DNA of 64,000 bases from Escherichia coli (GTDB taxonomy: Bacteria; Pseudomonadota; Gammaproteobacteria; Enterobacterales; Enterobacteriaceae): the NCBI RefSeq assembly GCF_011881725.1, contig NZ_JAATUR010000010.1, positions 1 through 64,000 on the forward strand, in the 5' to 3' direction. Shown here piece by piece: positions 21,801 through 31,320 of the stretch; position 1 is the first letter of the stretch; every line of letters starts with the position of its first letter. The notes under the pieces were generated by a model. The model ran no database searches. It saw nothing but the letters and a program-made list of their open reading frames with translations, and was not told where the DNA came from. A program made the position numbers and the translations under genes.

Positions 21801-22275
21801 TTTTCGCTACTGTACTCCAGTACTCGACGGCAATGTCACCTTCCGGCGGCGCCCCGTTGAACAGTTTGTTGTACCCCGCCACGGCTTCTTCGGCATGCCC
21901 GGTGGTGGCCTGCAATCGTGCTTGTTGCAATGCCTGGCGACCATCCGGCGTGGAAAGCAACATCGTAGTCCGCGACGATTTGTAAGCATTTGAACTCGGC
22001 GCTAATTGCGACAATCGGTCGAGTTGTTTTTGCGCCCCATCAACATCACCCTGCCGTAACAAAGAGCGAAAGCGGGCGGCAACGACGTCCGGGTTATTCG
22101 GATCGATAAGCTCCAGACGATACAGAGACTGTTGCACTAGATCTTCGCGGTGGGTCGCTTCGCCAACGCGTACCTGCTCCAGTAACTGTTGCTGGGCGGT
22201 TGGCGCCGCCTCGACCATCGGCATCACGGCCAGACCGAGGGAAAGTGTGAAGATGTTTAATGTGAATTTGCGCAT
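18802..22275 (-). CDS. bcsC: Cellulose synthase outer membrane channel BcsC
   Basis: A 1157-residue exported protein. The signal peptide covers residues 1-23 (ending VEA). About 750 residues of tetratricopeptide repeats follow in the periplasm (typical repeat phrases such as [27 protein letters not shown]). The C-terminal part of about 330 residues is a 16-strand-type outer membrane barrel that lets the glucan chain leave the cell. It is the last gene of bcsRQABZC; its start lies 19 bp inside the end of bcsZ, so translation is probably coupled. The frame is intact throughout. Confidence 0.96.
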   Translation of the reverse strand: MRKFTLNIFTLSLGLAVMPMVEAAPTAQQQLLEQVRVGEATHREDLVQQSLYRLELIDPNNPDVVAARFRSLLRQGDVDGAQKQLDRLSQLAPSSNAYKSSRTTMLLSTPDGRQALQQARLQATTGHAEEAVAGYNKLFNGAPPEGDIAVEYWSTVAKIPARRGEAINQLKRINADTPGNTGLQNNLALLLFSSDRRDEGFAVLEQMAKSNAGREGASKIWYGQIKDMPVSDASVQALKKYLSIFSDGDSVAAAQSQLAEQQKQLADPAFRARAQGLAAVDSGMAGKAIPELQQAVRANPKDSEALGALGQAYSQKGDRANAVVNLEKALALDPHSSNNDKWNSLLKVNRYWLAIQQGDAALKANNPDRAERLFQQARSVDNTDSYAVLGLGDVAMARKDYPAAERYYQQTLRMDSGNTNAVRGLANIYRQQSPEKAEAFIASLSASQRRSIDDIERSLQNDRLAQQAEALENQGKWAQAAALQRQRLALDPGSVWITYRLSQDLWQAGQRSQADTLMRNLAQQKPNDPEQVYAYGLYLSGHDQDRAALAHINSLPRAQWNSNIQELVNRLQSDQVLETANRLRESGKEAEAEAMLRQQPPSTRIDLTLADWAQQRRDYTAARTAYQNVLTREPTNADAILGLTEVDIAAGDKAAARSQLAKLPATDNASLNTQRRVALAQTQLGDTAAAQQTFNKLIPQAKSQQPSMESAMVLRDGAKFEAQAGDPTQALETYKDAMVASGVTTTRPQDNDTFTRLTRNDEKDDWLKRGVRSDAADLYRQQDLNVTLEHDYWGSSGTGGYSDLKAHTTMLQVDAPYSDGRMFFRSDFVNMNVGSFSTNADGKWDDNWGTCTLQDCSGNRSQSDSGASVAVGWRNDVWSWDIGTTPMGFNVVDVVGGVSYSDDIGPLGYTVNAHRRPISSSLLAFGGQKDSPSNTGKKWGGVRADGVGLSLSYDKGEANGVWASLSGDQLTGKNVEDNWRVRWMTGYYYKVINQNNRRVTIGLNNMIWHYDKDLSGYSLGQGGYYSPQEYLSFAIPVMWRERTENWSWELGASGSWSHSRTKTMPRYPLMNLIPTDWREEAARQSNDGGSSQGFGYTARALLERRVTSNWFVGTAIDIQQAKDYAPSHFLLYVRYSAAGWQGDMDLPPQPLVPYADW

Positions 22276-23363
22276 TCCTGGCCCCAGTCAGGTAATAACT
22301 CACCTTTTGTCGAGAAGCGGAAACGGTGTTGATCCCAGCCTTGTCCGAACAGGGTCAGCACATAATTGTAATAGGCATCGCTGCCAGGAAAGTTATCTGC
22401 CACCCGCTGGCGCTGTACAGCCTGCGCGTCACGGTTCTGAAGAAACGGCAACATAGCCGCAGAAAAACCTACCGGCCCTTTACCCTGCGCTTTACCCGTA
22501 GCGACATCAACTTTCTCCGGCGGATAGCCGTTCTTCTCGGTAAATGTCGCCATCGGTTTAAAACGCGCTAACAACCGTGCTTTTTGCGGATCAGTATCTG
22601 GCATCATACCGACCCACATATAAACTCGAATGGCGTCATAGCTGCTGATCAGCGTTTTTTCAGCTTTCAACTGCCAGCCTTTATCTTTTTCATAACGCAC
22701 CCAGTCAGGCGAAAAGCCTTTTGGGGCGGTTTCCAGCAATAAACGTTGATTGGTTTCCCGCAGTGTGGTCCACGGCGCGCCAAAGCGGGTGAAATACTGT
22801 GCCAGCGTCGGCGGTAGATAGCTGGGGTTAAAACGCCAGCTGTTATCCTCGGCAAAGCCCACTTTGCCCGGTAACAACATGGAGCCCAGCCCTGGCACCG
22901 TCACGACTTCCTCACGCGCGATACGTTTTAACAACGCGCTGCCGATGTTGGTATAGCGCTGCTCTTTCCACAAACGCCCTGCCTCCAGCAACGACCAGGC
23001 CATCCAGATATCACCATCAGAGGCCGAATTGCTGTCCAGCACTTCCCACTTACTGTTCTCTTTTTTGCCCCACAGCCAGGCTGGCAAATGTTCGTTTAAG
23101 GAACCCTGAGCAAGATTGTTCTGGGTCCAGTCAAGTAGGTTGTCAAATGCCGCACGATCATTAGCCGCCAGGGCAAAGAACATGCCGTAGCTTTGCCCTT
23201 CGGAGGTGGTAATTTTGCGCGCGTCGCTGGGGTCAATGACGCGCCCTTCCTGGCTGACATAATCCTTTTTGAACTGCTCCCAGGCAGGCCAGTTGCAGGC
23301 TCCCTGAACACTGAAGGCAGCCAACAGCAGCATTGTCACGATCCCACAACGCATAACGTTCAT
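22257..23363 (-). CDS. bcsZ: Periplasmic endo-beta-1,4-glucanase BcsZ
   Basis: A 368-residue glycoside hydrolase family 8 cellulase. The signal peptide ends at about residue 21 (SVQGA). The catalytic acid is expected at Glu55 in [13 protein letters not shown], and the family signature region [11 protein letters not shown] (about residues 115-125) carries the conserved aspartates. It cuts cellulose chains in the periplasm during secretion, and the family is needed for optimal cellulose output. It starts 6 bp after bcsB and overlaps bcsC by 19 bp. Confidence 0.95.
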   Translation of the reverse strand: MNVMRCGIVTMLLLAAFSVQGACNWPAWEQFKKDYVSQEGRVIDPSDARKITTSEGQSYGMFFALAANDRAAFDNLLDWTQNNLAQGSLNEHLPAWLWGKKENSKWEVLDSNSASDGDIWMAWSLLEAGRLWKEQRYTNIGSALLKRIAREEVVTVPGLGSMLLPGKVGFAEDNSWRFNPSYLPPTLAQYFTRFGAPWTTLRETNQRLLLETAPKGFSPDWVRYEKDKGWQLKAEKTLISSYDAIRVYMWVGMMPDTDPQKARLLARFKPMATFTEKNGYPPEKVDVATGKAQGKGPVGFSAAMLPFLQNRDAQAVQRQRVADNFPGSDAYYNYVLTLFGQGWDQHRFRFSTKGELLPDWGQECANSH

Positions 23364-23369
23364 TTTATA

Positions 23370-25709
23370 TTACTCATTATCCGGATTAAGACGACGACGG
23401 CTGATGATGCGCAGCAGACGCCACAGTACCCAGGCCAGTAGCACCACGCTGATTGCCGCCAGCACCGCCAGCAGAATCGGATGGTTCGCCAGCGCATACC
23501 ATAAGCGTTCAAACCACGGCAGATGACCAACGTAATAGACGTCGCCAACGCGCAGGCTGTTAACACCGGACTCGCGAATCACCGCGACTGAACCAAACAT
23601 AGTGGCGCGTTTACCGCTATCGTTCACCGCATCGTTGAGCATCTCGTAACCGCGTGGACTATCCGCCAGTAACGCAATTACGCTACGCTGGTCGTTATAC
23701 GGTGACTGGAAGCCAATCACCGCAGCCATCGCGCCAGAAGAGGTCAGTGTGGACTGAGTTTCTGCCGCGCGATCACTCTCATCTGGCACAATGCCGGGGA
23801 ACGGGGTCTGGCGCATCGGCGTCTTCACCCAGCTTTCAGTAGCCTGCACCAGCAGATCGATCTGCTTGTCATCTTTTAATTTGTCCGGGATACCACCGAT
23901 TATCATGATATCGGCGTCTTTCCCCTGAATGGTGCTGCCATCATCGGTCACCGTCAGGTTGATCGCCGGGAAGCCCGTCTGCGCACCGATAAAGCCCACG
24001 GTATTCAGCAGAGTTTCCATCTGTACTTCGTTTGGTGTTTTTGGCATCACGGTGATGGTTTGCGACAGATCCGCCATCCGGCTGAACGGGAAGCCCGCGT
24101 TAGCAAAGGCGCGTAGATCCGGCATCGGGATGAAGTGGTAATACTTCGAGAAGTCGATGGTGGAATCGTCACCAATCACCACATGATTCTGTACCGGCTG
24201 GAAGGTAATACAGTTATCTACCGAACCGCCCGGCATTGGGTTCATATACTCAAAATCGAAGCGTAACTGGTTGGTCGCCCCCAGTTTCAGCGCCGGAATG
24301 GAGACATCGGTTTTACCATCCAGCAAACCTTGCAATACCGGAATCCGCAGCAGTAGGCGGTTCGCCTCCTGTTTACTGCTGAGGTTGAAAGATTGCAGGA
24401 ACTGGTTATTCAGGCTGATATCCATCCGCGAACTGTCTTTCACCGGCGGCATGGTGTAGCGGTAGTTGATATCCATATCAATGCCGGTACTGCGCATCAG
24501 GTAGAGATCTGGCGGCAGGTTTAGCGAGACGTTAATCGCTGCTGGCTCCAGGCCGCTGGACTGCAACTGATCTTCATAGGTTTTAAGTTCACCAAAGGTA
24601 ACCGGACGATCGGTACGCACCCAGTTTGGCGCATCGTACGGTTTACGCGGCAATAGCGGTTTAACATCGTTCACCACGACGCTGTCGCCTCGGAACAAAA
24701 TATTGCCCTGAGCAATGCCTTTCGCCGCCTGTAATAGATCTTTGTCGTCACGACCAAAGACCACCAGCAGTTTGACGTAAGGATTGTCCGGATGGTTGAT
24801 CATCTCAATCACCGGGGCTTTTACTGCCGGATGATCGCGCAGGAAATCCGGTCGCCTGTCATTAGTGGCAAAGACAATGGCATTGCGGTCCGGAAGCTGA
24901 TTATAGAGTACCGGGAAGTTCTGCCCGCGCCAGCCAGAACGGGAACCAAACCACGACGCAACAATCGCCGAAGCCTGTTGCAGACCGACATCCGGCGCAC
25001 CCGCAAAAACTATCGGCAACGTATTGGCACGGTTATCCCTCGGGTCGAAAAACGGAATCGGGAAGTGCGACAGGTCATTTTTTACATTCAGTGATTGGTA
25101 CGTAAGTTCCAGTCCACTGCTACGTCCAACATCCAGCCAAAGCGTGGTGCTGGCCGGGTTTTCGCACACGTCCTGATAATGGCCGACAAACTCCAGCCGC
25201 ACGCGGTTGAAGTCGGTGATGAACAGCGGATTAATCGGCATTTGCGCCAGTGTCTTTTTACCCAACTGCTCTTTGGTCACTGGCAGCACGCCCATCAGTT
25301 CATCATTGAGATAAACCTTGAGCTGCGACTGGACAGGCAGCAAAGACGGCGACGGCGTATATTCAAGGTTTAGCATCGCCTTCGTCACCACTTCATCACT
25401 ACGCATGCCAAACTCTATGCTGCCGTTCGGGTTAATGCCACGCAGTACCATGCTGCCCGGTGGCGGCGCGATTTGCGCGAACGATAATTTGACATCGCGC
25501 GACGGGCCGTTCTGCGCCACGATGGGCGCATCAGCTCCCTGCACGCCTGGCATCACCTGCCCCACCTGCGGATTTTGCTCCGCCTGGGCAGGCACGGTTG
25601 GCTCAGCATTGATCAGTGGTTGCGTTGCTGGCGTCGCCTGCGTCATGAAGGAGGGGAATGCGCTCATCCCCATAGCCACTGCACAAATCCAGGATAGTTT
25701 TCTTTTCAT
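23370..25709 (-). CDS. bcsB: Cellulose synthase periplasmic subunit BcsB
   Basis: A 779-residue partner of BcsA. It has a signal peptide (MKRKLSWICAVAMGMSAFP), a large periplasmic part made of alternating carbohydrate-binding and flavodoxin-like domains, and one C-terminal membrane anchor (HPILLAVLAAISVVLLAWVL) followed by a basic tail. It guides the growing glucan through the periplasm and stabilises BcsA. I chose ATG 25709 because it opens a proper signal peptide; the frame runs 29 codons further into bcsA without a better start. It lies 10 bp downstream of bcsA. Confidence 0.95.
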   Translation of the reverse strand: MKRKLSWICAVAMGMSAFPSFMTQATPATQPLINAEPTVPAQAEQNPQVGQVMPGVQGADAPIVAQNGPSRDVKLSFAQIAPPPGSMVLRGINPNGSIEFGMRSDEVVTKAMLNLEYTPSPSLLPVQSQLKVYLNDELMGVLPVTKEQLGKKTLAQMPINPLFITDFNRVRLEFVGHYQDVCENPASTTLWLDVGRSSGLELTYQSLNVKNDLSHFPIPFFDPRDNRANTLPIVFAGAPDVGLQQASAIVASWFGSRSGWRGQNFPVLYNQLPDRNAIVFATNDRRPDFLRDHPAVKAPVIEMINHPDNPYVKLLVVFGRDDKDLLQAAKGIAQGNILFRGDSVVVNDVKPLLPRKPYDAPNWVRTDRPVTFGELKTYEDQLQSSGLEPAAINVSLNLPPDLYLMRSTGIDMDINYRYTMPPVKDSSRMDISLNNQFLQSFNLSSKQEANRLLLRIPVLQGLLDGKTDVSIPALKLGATNQLRFDFEYMNPMPGGSVDNCITFQPVQNHVVIGDDSTIDFSKYYHFIPMPDLRAFANAGFPFSRMADLSQTITVMPKTPNEVQMETLLNTVGFIGAQTGFPAINLTVTDDGSTIQGKDADIMIIGGIPDKLKDDKQIDLLVQATESWVKTPMRQTPFPGIVPDESDRAAETQSTLTSSGAMAAVIGFQSPYNDQRSVIALLADSPRGYEMLNDAVNDSGKRATMFGSVAVIRESGVNSLRVGDVYYVGHLPWFERLWYALANHPILLAVLAAISVVLLAWVLWRLLRIISRRRLNPDNE

Positions 25710-25719
25710 CGCGTTATCA

Positions 25720-28338
25720 TCATTGTTGAGCCAAAGCCTGATCCGATGGTTGTACCGTTTCACTCCGTTCCGGGCGACGCGGAATGAACGAAACAACCCA
25801 GGAAACCAGAGAAGTCAGCACGCGGAAAATGCCCTTCACCGAAGAAGGCGCAAACTCCGCCAGATGGCGGTAGCCACGGAAGCCGAGCTTCAAAATATCC
25901 AGCAGACTTTCCAGCGGCTTATCTTCCGGGTAGCTGTCCTGCCAGAGCGCCCATGTATCCGCACGGGCAAACGTACACTGCACAAAATCGATATGTTGCT
26001 GGGTGGTGAGCGGCATTAATTTCAACCCAACTTCATTCCCCATCACGCGCGCCACCTGGGCCGGGAAGACGTATTCCTGCGGACCACGTTTGAGCAACAG
26101 ATTCACTTTCTGCCCTTCCAGAATCTGTGCCTGACCGTTGATCTTGATCCCCAAACCGCCGTCGGAGAAATCCTGAACGGTACACGAGAAGAGGTGCCCA
26201 TCTTCGCGCGCAATTGCCCCTGGCATGGTCATCTCCACGCGATGCGAACGACGAACCTGTTTACTTTCAACCGATACCGCGACTGCGCCGCCGAGAATAA
26301 TCAGGTTGTAGAATACCCACACCATACTGACGACCACGGTGAGCATTTCTGTCGGTGGGCCGTAGAAGTAACGCCAGATGCCGACCGCAATACCCACCAG
26401 ATTGAGCAGTACAAGGAAGATGTAAGGCCGTGAGATCACCCAGTCGACATACTCTTCCTCCACCAGACCACCTTTGGCGGTGACGTTAAATTTGCCTTTA
26501 TGCGGGTTAATCAGCGCTACCAGCGTCGGTGGCGCGATATACCAGGCAAGCACTGTCTCGTAGATTTCGCTCCAGAAGGAGTGGCGATATTTACCCTGAA
26601 TCTTCGAGTTGGTCAGGCTGGCGTGAATCATATGCGGCAGCACAAACAGAGCGATCATCAACGCAGGTGCGTAAATGATGTAGGCGTGCAGTAGCAGAAA
26701 CGCCAGCGGCGCGGTCAGGAAGATCAATCGTGGAATGCCCGACAAAAAGTGGAACATCGCGTTGACGTAACACAGCCGCTGGGCAAACTTCAGCCCTTTA
26801 CCGGTAAGCGGGTTATCAAGACGAAAGATTTGCACCATCCCGCGCGCCCAACGGATACGCTGCCCAATGTGCGCCGAAAGGCTTTCAGTCGCCAGCCCCG
26901 CCGCCTGCGGAATACGTATATATGCAGAGGTGTAGCCACGACGGTGCAGGCGCAGAGAAGTATGCGCATCTTCAGTAACGGTTTCGACAGCGATACCGCC
27001 AATCTCGTCCAACGGTTTACGACGAATTACCGCACAGGAACCGCAGAAGAAAGTGGCATCCCACATATCATTGCCGTCCTGCACCAGACCATAAAACAGC
27101 GTGCCCTCGTTCGGCGTTTTACGAAAACGCCCCAGGTTGCGTTCGAACGGATCTGGCGAGAAGAAATGGTGAGGCGTCTGAATCATCGCCAGTTGTTTTT
27201 CTTTCAGGAACCAGCCCATGGTCATTTGCAGGAACGAGCGTGTGGGAACGTGGTCGCAGTCGAAAATCGACACGAACTCGCCTTTGGCATATTTCAATGC
27301 ATTGTTGATGTTGCCTGCTTTCGCATGTTCATGAGTGGTACGGGCGATATATTTCACCCCAACGTTTTGTGCAAACTGACGGAACTCTTCCCTGCCGCCG
27401 TCATCAAGGATCCAGATGTTCAGCTTGTCTTTCGGCCAGTCGATACCCAGCGAGGCATAAATGGTATTTTTCACCACGTTGAGATCTTCGTTGTAAGTTG
27501 GGACAAAGATATCCACCGACGGCCATTGCGACATGTCTTTCGGCAGCGGTACTGGCTGACGATTCAGCGGCCATACCACCTGGAAATAGCCGAGCACCAG
27601 CACAATCCACGCGTACGTTTCAGCGAACAGCAGAATAAGCCCGCACACCAGGCTGACCGGATCATCCCAGTTCAACGTCGAGGTGTAGCGCCACCAGATA
27701 TAGCGACACGAGACAGTCAGCGACAGTACAATCAACATCAGCGCCGAGAAGCGCCCTGGCATGCGTCGAACCATCAGCGCCACGCCCCATAACAGCATCA
27801 GGAAGATAAACTGCGACAGCGGATTAAATGGCTGGGTGACGCAAATCAGCGCCAGAATCAGCGAGAAGGTGACGATAATTCCAAGAATAAAACGCCGGGC
27901 TCCGGCGCTCAGATGGCCAAGTTCTTTTTTCTCATCAAGATGTTGCGTGTTCTGGCTGACACGCTCTGGCAGTTTGTCCATCCATTGATGGTAACGCCCC
28001 CGAATATTCTGCAGACCAGAAAATGCTCGCCAGCGTGGTTTTGGCGTCTCTCTGCGTGAAGCACCGATCAGCAACCAACAAGTCTGAATGACATAGCGGA
28101 CCGGATCCAACGGACGCGGACGTGAAGCGTTGATATGTGGGTAAAGGTTCTTATGTTCTGCGCGAATACGCTGCCAGCGCGGGTGTTCAAGCGGAATGAA
28201 CATCCAGACCAGTATCAGCCAAAAGCAGCCGAGAGTCGCGCTGAAAGCCGATGCGCCGTGACGACGATAATCGCGATAACGCCCGATAAGACGCGCGTTG
28301 ACCGGCGGGATAAGCAACCACCGGGTCAGGATACTCAT
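25720..28338 (-). CDS. bcsA: Cellulose synthase catalytic subunit BcsA (UDP-forming)
   Basis: An 872-residue inner membrane family-2 glycosyltransferase that polymerises UDP-glucose into beta-1,4-glucan and passes it across the membrane. Visible motifs are the donor-site aspartates in ILDDGG and DCDHVP, the catalytic base in TEDAHTSL, and QRIRW, which lines the acceptor end. The C-terminal PilZ domain carries RRSHRVEM and DFSDGGLGIKI, the two c-di-GMP binding signatures, so activation by c-di-GMP is kept. ATG 28338 overlaps the bcsQ stop by four bases (ATGA) and gives the standard length; the longer reading from 28386 lies inside bcsQ. Confidence 0.97.
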   Translation of the reverse strand: MSILTRWLLIPPVNARLIGRYRDYRRHGASAFSATLGCFWLILVWMFIPLEHPRWQRIRAEHKNLYPHINASRPRPLDPVRYVIQTCWLLIGASRRETPKPRWRAFSGLQNIRGRYHQWMDKLPERVSQNTQHLDEKKELGHLSAGARRFILGIIVTFSLILALICVTQPFNPLSQFIFLMLLWGVALMVRRMPGRFSALMLIVLSLTVSCRYIWWRYTSTLNWDDPVSLVCGLILLFAETYAWIVLVLGYFQVVWPLNRQPVPLPKDMSQWPSVDIFVPTYNEDLNVVKNTIYASLGIDWPKDKLNIWILDDGGREEFRQFAQNVGVKYIARTTHEHAKAGNINNALKYAKGEFVSIFDCDHVPTRSFLQMTMGWFLKEKQLAMIQTPHHFFSPDPFERNLGRFRKTPNEGTLFYGLVQDGNDMWDATFFCGSCAVIRRKPLDEIGGIAVETVTEDAHTSLRLHRRGYTSAYIRIPQAAGLATESLSAHIGQRIRWARGMVQIFRLDNPLTGKGLKFAQRLCYVNAMFHFLSGIPRLIFLTAPLAFLLLHAYIIYAPALMIALFVLPHMIHASLTNSKIQGKYRHSFWSEIYETVLAWYIAPPTLVALINPHKGKFNVTAKGGLVEEEYVDWVISRPYIFLVLLNLVGIAVGIWRYFYGPPTEMLTVVVSMVWVFYNLIILGGAVAVSVESKQVRRSHRVEMTMPGAIAREDGHLFSCTVQDFSDGGLGIKINGQAQILEGQKVNLLLKRGPQEYVFPAQVARVMGNEVGLKLMPLTTQQHIDFVQCTFARADTWALWQDSYPEDKPLESLLDILKLGFRGYRHLAEFAPSSVKGIFRVLTSLVSWVVSFIPRRPERSETVQPSDQALAQQ

Positions 28339-29087
28339 GATGCACTCCCGACTGGCATTTTCAGCCCGGAATAGTTCAACAGGCACCAGTTTGCCAGCGT
28401 CAGAACTTCCTCCGCCGCCAGCGCATCACTGCGGTATTCACCTAACGGCTGTTTCGCCGCCAGGCATTCAGCCATCGCTTCATCACGATGAATGAGCATC
28501 GGCAGCAATCGGCGCTGGCTTTGCAACCACAACTGGTAAATATCGTCCTGAACCTGGCTGCCAATGCGGAAATCATTAATCAATATATGCGCGCCAGCAG
28601 GAAGTGCTTGCTGATGCAGTCTGATGTGGCAGTTGGCATCAACATTGACGATTGCCAGCGAGTGTTCACACAGGCTCAGGATCTGATGCGTTATCTGCGA
28701 GGCGTCGCGCGGTAGGTCGATCAAAATCCATTGATAACGCCCGCTGGCTTTTAGTTGCTGTAAGCCGGAGCAAATATCGCTCAGCCGGGTTTGCCAGTGC
28801 TGTGGATTTTCTTGTTCTTCAATGGATAACTGACCAAAAGGCAGCAGATCGAGCTGCGAGGTATAGCGCAGCCCGGCATCTCGCCAGTCCTGACCATCCA
28901 GCATAGCTCTGGCCCAGCCCTGACGGTGGGTAAAATCAACGTTGAACGACAAGCGCAACAAATTATCCGGGCAGGCATCAACCACCAGGACATTTTCTCC
29001 CAACATTTGCAATGACCAGGCTAACGCGGCGGTGATGGTTGTTGTCCCCACGCCTCCCCTCACCCCCTGCAATCCCAGTATGGCCAT
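28335..29087 (-). CDS. bcsQ: Cellulose biosynthesis ParA/MinD-like ATPase BcsQ, intact
   Basis: A 250-residue SIMIBI-class ATPase that works with BcsR to place and assemble the cellulose machine. The deviant Walker A is GVRGGVGTTTITAALA at residues 9-24, followed by VDACPDNL (switch I region) and IDLPRD. Codon 6 (29072-29070) is TTG for leucine. In K-12 MG1655 and W3110 this codon is TAG, which silences the bcs operon by polarity. Here the reading frame is whole from ATG 29087 to the TGA that overlaps bcsA. It starts 11 bp after bcsR. Confidence 0.96.
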   Translation of the reverse strand: MAILGLQGVRGGVGTTTITAALAWSLQMLGENVLVVDACPDNLLRLSFNVDFTHRQGWARAMLDGQDWRDAGLRYTSQLDLLPFGQLSIEEQENPQHWQTRLSDICSGLQQLKASGRYQWILIDLPRDASQITHQILSLCEHSLAIVNVDANCHIRLHQQALPAGAHILINDFRIGSQVQDDIYQLWLQSQRRLLPMLIHRDEAMAECLAAKQPLGEYRSDALAAEEVLTLANWCLLNYSGLKMPVGSAS

Positions 29088-29098
29088 TCACTACTCCC

Positions 29099-29287
29099 CT
29101 ACTTCTGTTGCGCAAACTCAGCCAACAATGGCCAGCGTTTTAACGCCGCTGCCAACTGCTCACGCTGAGAAATATCGGCATAATCAATATCAGGCAATGA
29201 AAATGCCTGCTTTAACGCCAAAATATCATTCTGGAAGATATAGCCTATCGCGGGATCAGGCAGAGTATCCTGTTCTTTGTTATTCAT
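29099..29287 (-). CDS. bcsR: Cellulose synthase accessory protein BcsR (YhjR)
   Basis: A 62-residue cytoplasmic protein of the YhjR/BcsR family and the first gene of bcsRQABZC. It contains the conserved segment LPDPAIGYIFQNDILALKQAFSLP (only partly quoted by family). In the E. coli Bcs complex BcsR binds BcsQ and stabilises the BcsRQ assembly. The start ATG at 29287 faces the divergent bcsE gene across a 273-bp promoter region. Confidence 0.9.
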   Translation of the reverse strand: MNNKEQDTLPDPAIGYIFQNDILALKQAFSLPDIDYADISQREQLAAALKRWPLLAEFAQQK

Positions 29288-29560
29288 TATTCTTAATCTC
29301 GATAAAATATACTCTTTACATATCAGTTAATTCTAATCGAAAGATTTTTTCTCACATAATGCCATACGGCAATACGTAACCTGTTCATTTTTTAACTTTC
29401 ATGTACGCAACTAAAGAAAGTAAAAAACGAAAAGACTGATATCATAAGGCTTCCCGCCTGCTAAATTGATGCACATGCTAAATCTGATAAGTTTTAATTT
29501 CAATGGTAGGTTTATTTCTTAGCTTTCGCTAGTAAACTGATAATCAGACAAAATGGTAAC
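29288..29560. promoter_or_regulatory. Divergent promoter region between bcsRQABZC and bcsEFG
   Basis: A 273-bp AT-rich gap separating the two cellulose operons; it must carry both promoters. I cannot name a specific regulator site in it with confidence. Confidence 0.5.
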
Positions 29561-31132
29561 TTGAGGGACATTGTGGACCCTGTATTCTCTATCGGTATCT
29601 CATCATTATGGGATGAGTTGCGGCATATGCCAGCAGGCGGCGTCTGGTGGTTTAACGTCGATCGTCAAGAAGATGCTATCAGCCTTGTGAATCAAACATT
29701 GGCTTCTCAAGCGGAAACCGCGAAAGTCGCGGTCATTAGCATGGATAGCGATCCTGAGAAAAACTTCAAATTAGATGATTCTCACGGACCGGAAAAAATA
29801 AAATTATTTTCAATGCTTAATCATGAGAAGGGGCTATACTCTTTGGCCCGCGATTTACAATGTTCAATTGACCCTGCAAATTATCTTTTCATTCTTGTTT
29901 GCGCCAATAACGCATGGCAAAAAATTCCAACGGAGAGGCTTCGTTCATGGCTGGATAAAATGAACAAGTGGAGCAGGTTATACCATTGCTCGCTGCTGGT
30001 AATTAATCCAGGAAGTAATAACGATAAACAATTTTCATTGTTGCTGGAGGAGTACCGTTCTCTTTTTGGCCTCGCCAGTTTGCGTTTTCAGGGCGCTCAA
30101 CATCTGCTGGATATCGCCTTCTGGTGCAACGAAAAAGGAGTTAGCGCTCGTCAGCAACTCATCGTTCAGCAGCAAGATGGTATCTGGACGTTAGTTCAGC
30201 GCGAAGAAGCGGAGATCCAACCACGCAGCGATGAAAAACGCATTCTTAGCAATATTGCTGTACTGGAAGGCGCCCCCCCGTTATCAGAACACTGGCTACT
30301 GTTCGACAACAACGAAGCCCTGTTCATTGAAGCCCGTACCGCTCAGGCGGCAACGGTAGTGTTTTCTTTACAGCAAAATGCGCAAATTGAGCCACTGGCC
30401 CGCAGCATTCATACCCTGCGTCGCCAGCGCGGTAGTGCGATGAAAATCCTCGTACGGGAAAATATCGCCAGCCTGCGCGCCACTGATGAACGTTTATTGT
30501 TGGCCTGCGGTGCGAATATGGTGATTCCATGGAATGCTCCGCTCTCTCGCTGTCTGACGATGATTGAAAGCGTGCAAGGACAGAAGTTCAGCCGCTATAT
30601 TCCGGAAGATATCACTACCTTGCTGTCAATGACCCAACCACTGAAACTGCGCGGTTTTCAAAAGTGGGATGTGTTCTGTAACGCTGTGAATAATATGATG
30701 AATAACACGTTGCTGCCTGCACATGGTAAAGGGGTGCTGGTAGCACTGCGCCCGGTTCCTGGCATTCGTGTTGAGCAAGCCCTGACACTATGCCGTCCCA
30801 ATCGCACTGGCGACATAATGACCATCGGTGGAAATCGGCTGGTACTGTTCCTCTCATTCTGCCGGATCAACGATCTGGATACTGCGTTGAATCACATTTT
30901 CCCGTTGCCTACTGGCGATATTTTCTCTAACCGTATGGTCTGGTTTGAAGATGACCAAATCACTGCCGAACTGGTACAAATGCGTCTGCTGGCTCCGGAA
31001 CAATGGGGGATGCCACTGCCTTTAACTCAGGACTCCGGGCAGGTAATCAATGCCGAGCACGATGGGCGTAACTGGCGACGCATACCGGAACCGCTGCGAC
31101 TGTTGAGTGATCCTGTGGAGCATTCATCATGA
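29561..31132 (+). CDS. bcsE: c-di-GMP-binding cellulose regulator BcsE
   Basis: A 519-523-residue cytoplasmic protein that binds c-di-GMP and is needed for full cellulose output. It has a RecA/REC-like N-terminal part and a C-terminal degenerate GGDEF (GIL) domain, in which the binding motif RTGD is seen within [10 protein letters not shown] near residue 415. Two starts are possible: TTG 29561 (523 residues, the classical annotation) and GTG 29573, which has the better ribosome site (GAGGG five bases before it). bcsF starts inside its last codons (ATGA overlap). Confidence 0.93.
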   Translation: MRDIVDPVFSIGISSLWDELRHMPAGGVWWFNVDRQEDAISLVNQTLASQAETAKVAVISMDSDPEKNFKLDDSHGPEKIKLFSMLNHEKGLYSLARDLQCSIDPANYLFILVCANNAWQKIPTERLRSWLDKMNKWSRLYHCSLLVINPGSNNDKQFSLLLEEYRSLFGLASLRFQGAQHLLDIAFWCNEKGVSARQQLIVQQQDGIWTLVQREEAEIQPRSDEKRILSNIAVLEGAPPLSEHWLLFDNNEALFIEARTAQAATVVFSLQQNAQIEPLARSIHTLRRQRGSAMKILVRENIASLRATDERLLLACGANMVIPWNAPLSRCLTMIESVQGQKFSRYIPEDITTLLSMTQPLKLRGFQKWDVFCNAVNNMMNNTLLPAHGKGVLVALRPVPGIRVEQALTLCRPNRTGDIMTIGGNRLVLFLSFCRINDLDTALNHIFPLPTGDIFSNRMVWFEDDQITAELVQMRLLAPEQWGMPLPLTQDSGQVINAEHDGRNWRRIPEPLRLLSDPVEHSS

Positions 31133-31320
31133 TGGCGATCAGCGATATTATTGAAATCATTGTTGTTTGTGCGCTTGTTTTTTTCCCGCTGGGCTATCTG
31201 GCGCGCCATTCCCTACGGCGCATTCGTGACACCCTGCGTTTGTTATTTGCAAAACCTCGTTATGTAAAACCGAGCGGTACGTTACGCCGTGCAGAAAAAG
31301 CCAGGGCTACCAAAAAATGA
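31129..31320 (+). CDS. bcsF: Cellulose accessory membrane peptide BcsF
   Basis: A 63-residue protein with one membrane helix (about residues 4-24, [19 protein letters not shown]) and a strongly basic cytoplasmic tail. It recruits BcsE to the inner membrane and links it to BcsG. It overlaps both neighbours by four bases (ATGA on each side), so bcsEFG is translated as a coupled unit. Confidence 0.92.
   Translation: MMAISDIIEIIVVCALVFFPLGYLARHSLRRIRDTLRLLFAKPRYVKPSGTLRRAEKARATKK

Noticed and set aside
26749..27792. 347-codon open frame on the plus strand opposite bcsA
   Set aside because: Antisense shadow of the BcsA catalytic domain; composition is rich in His, Arg and Gln with no domain or ribosome site.
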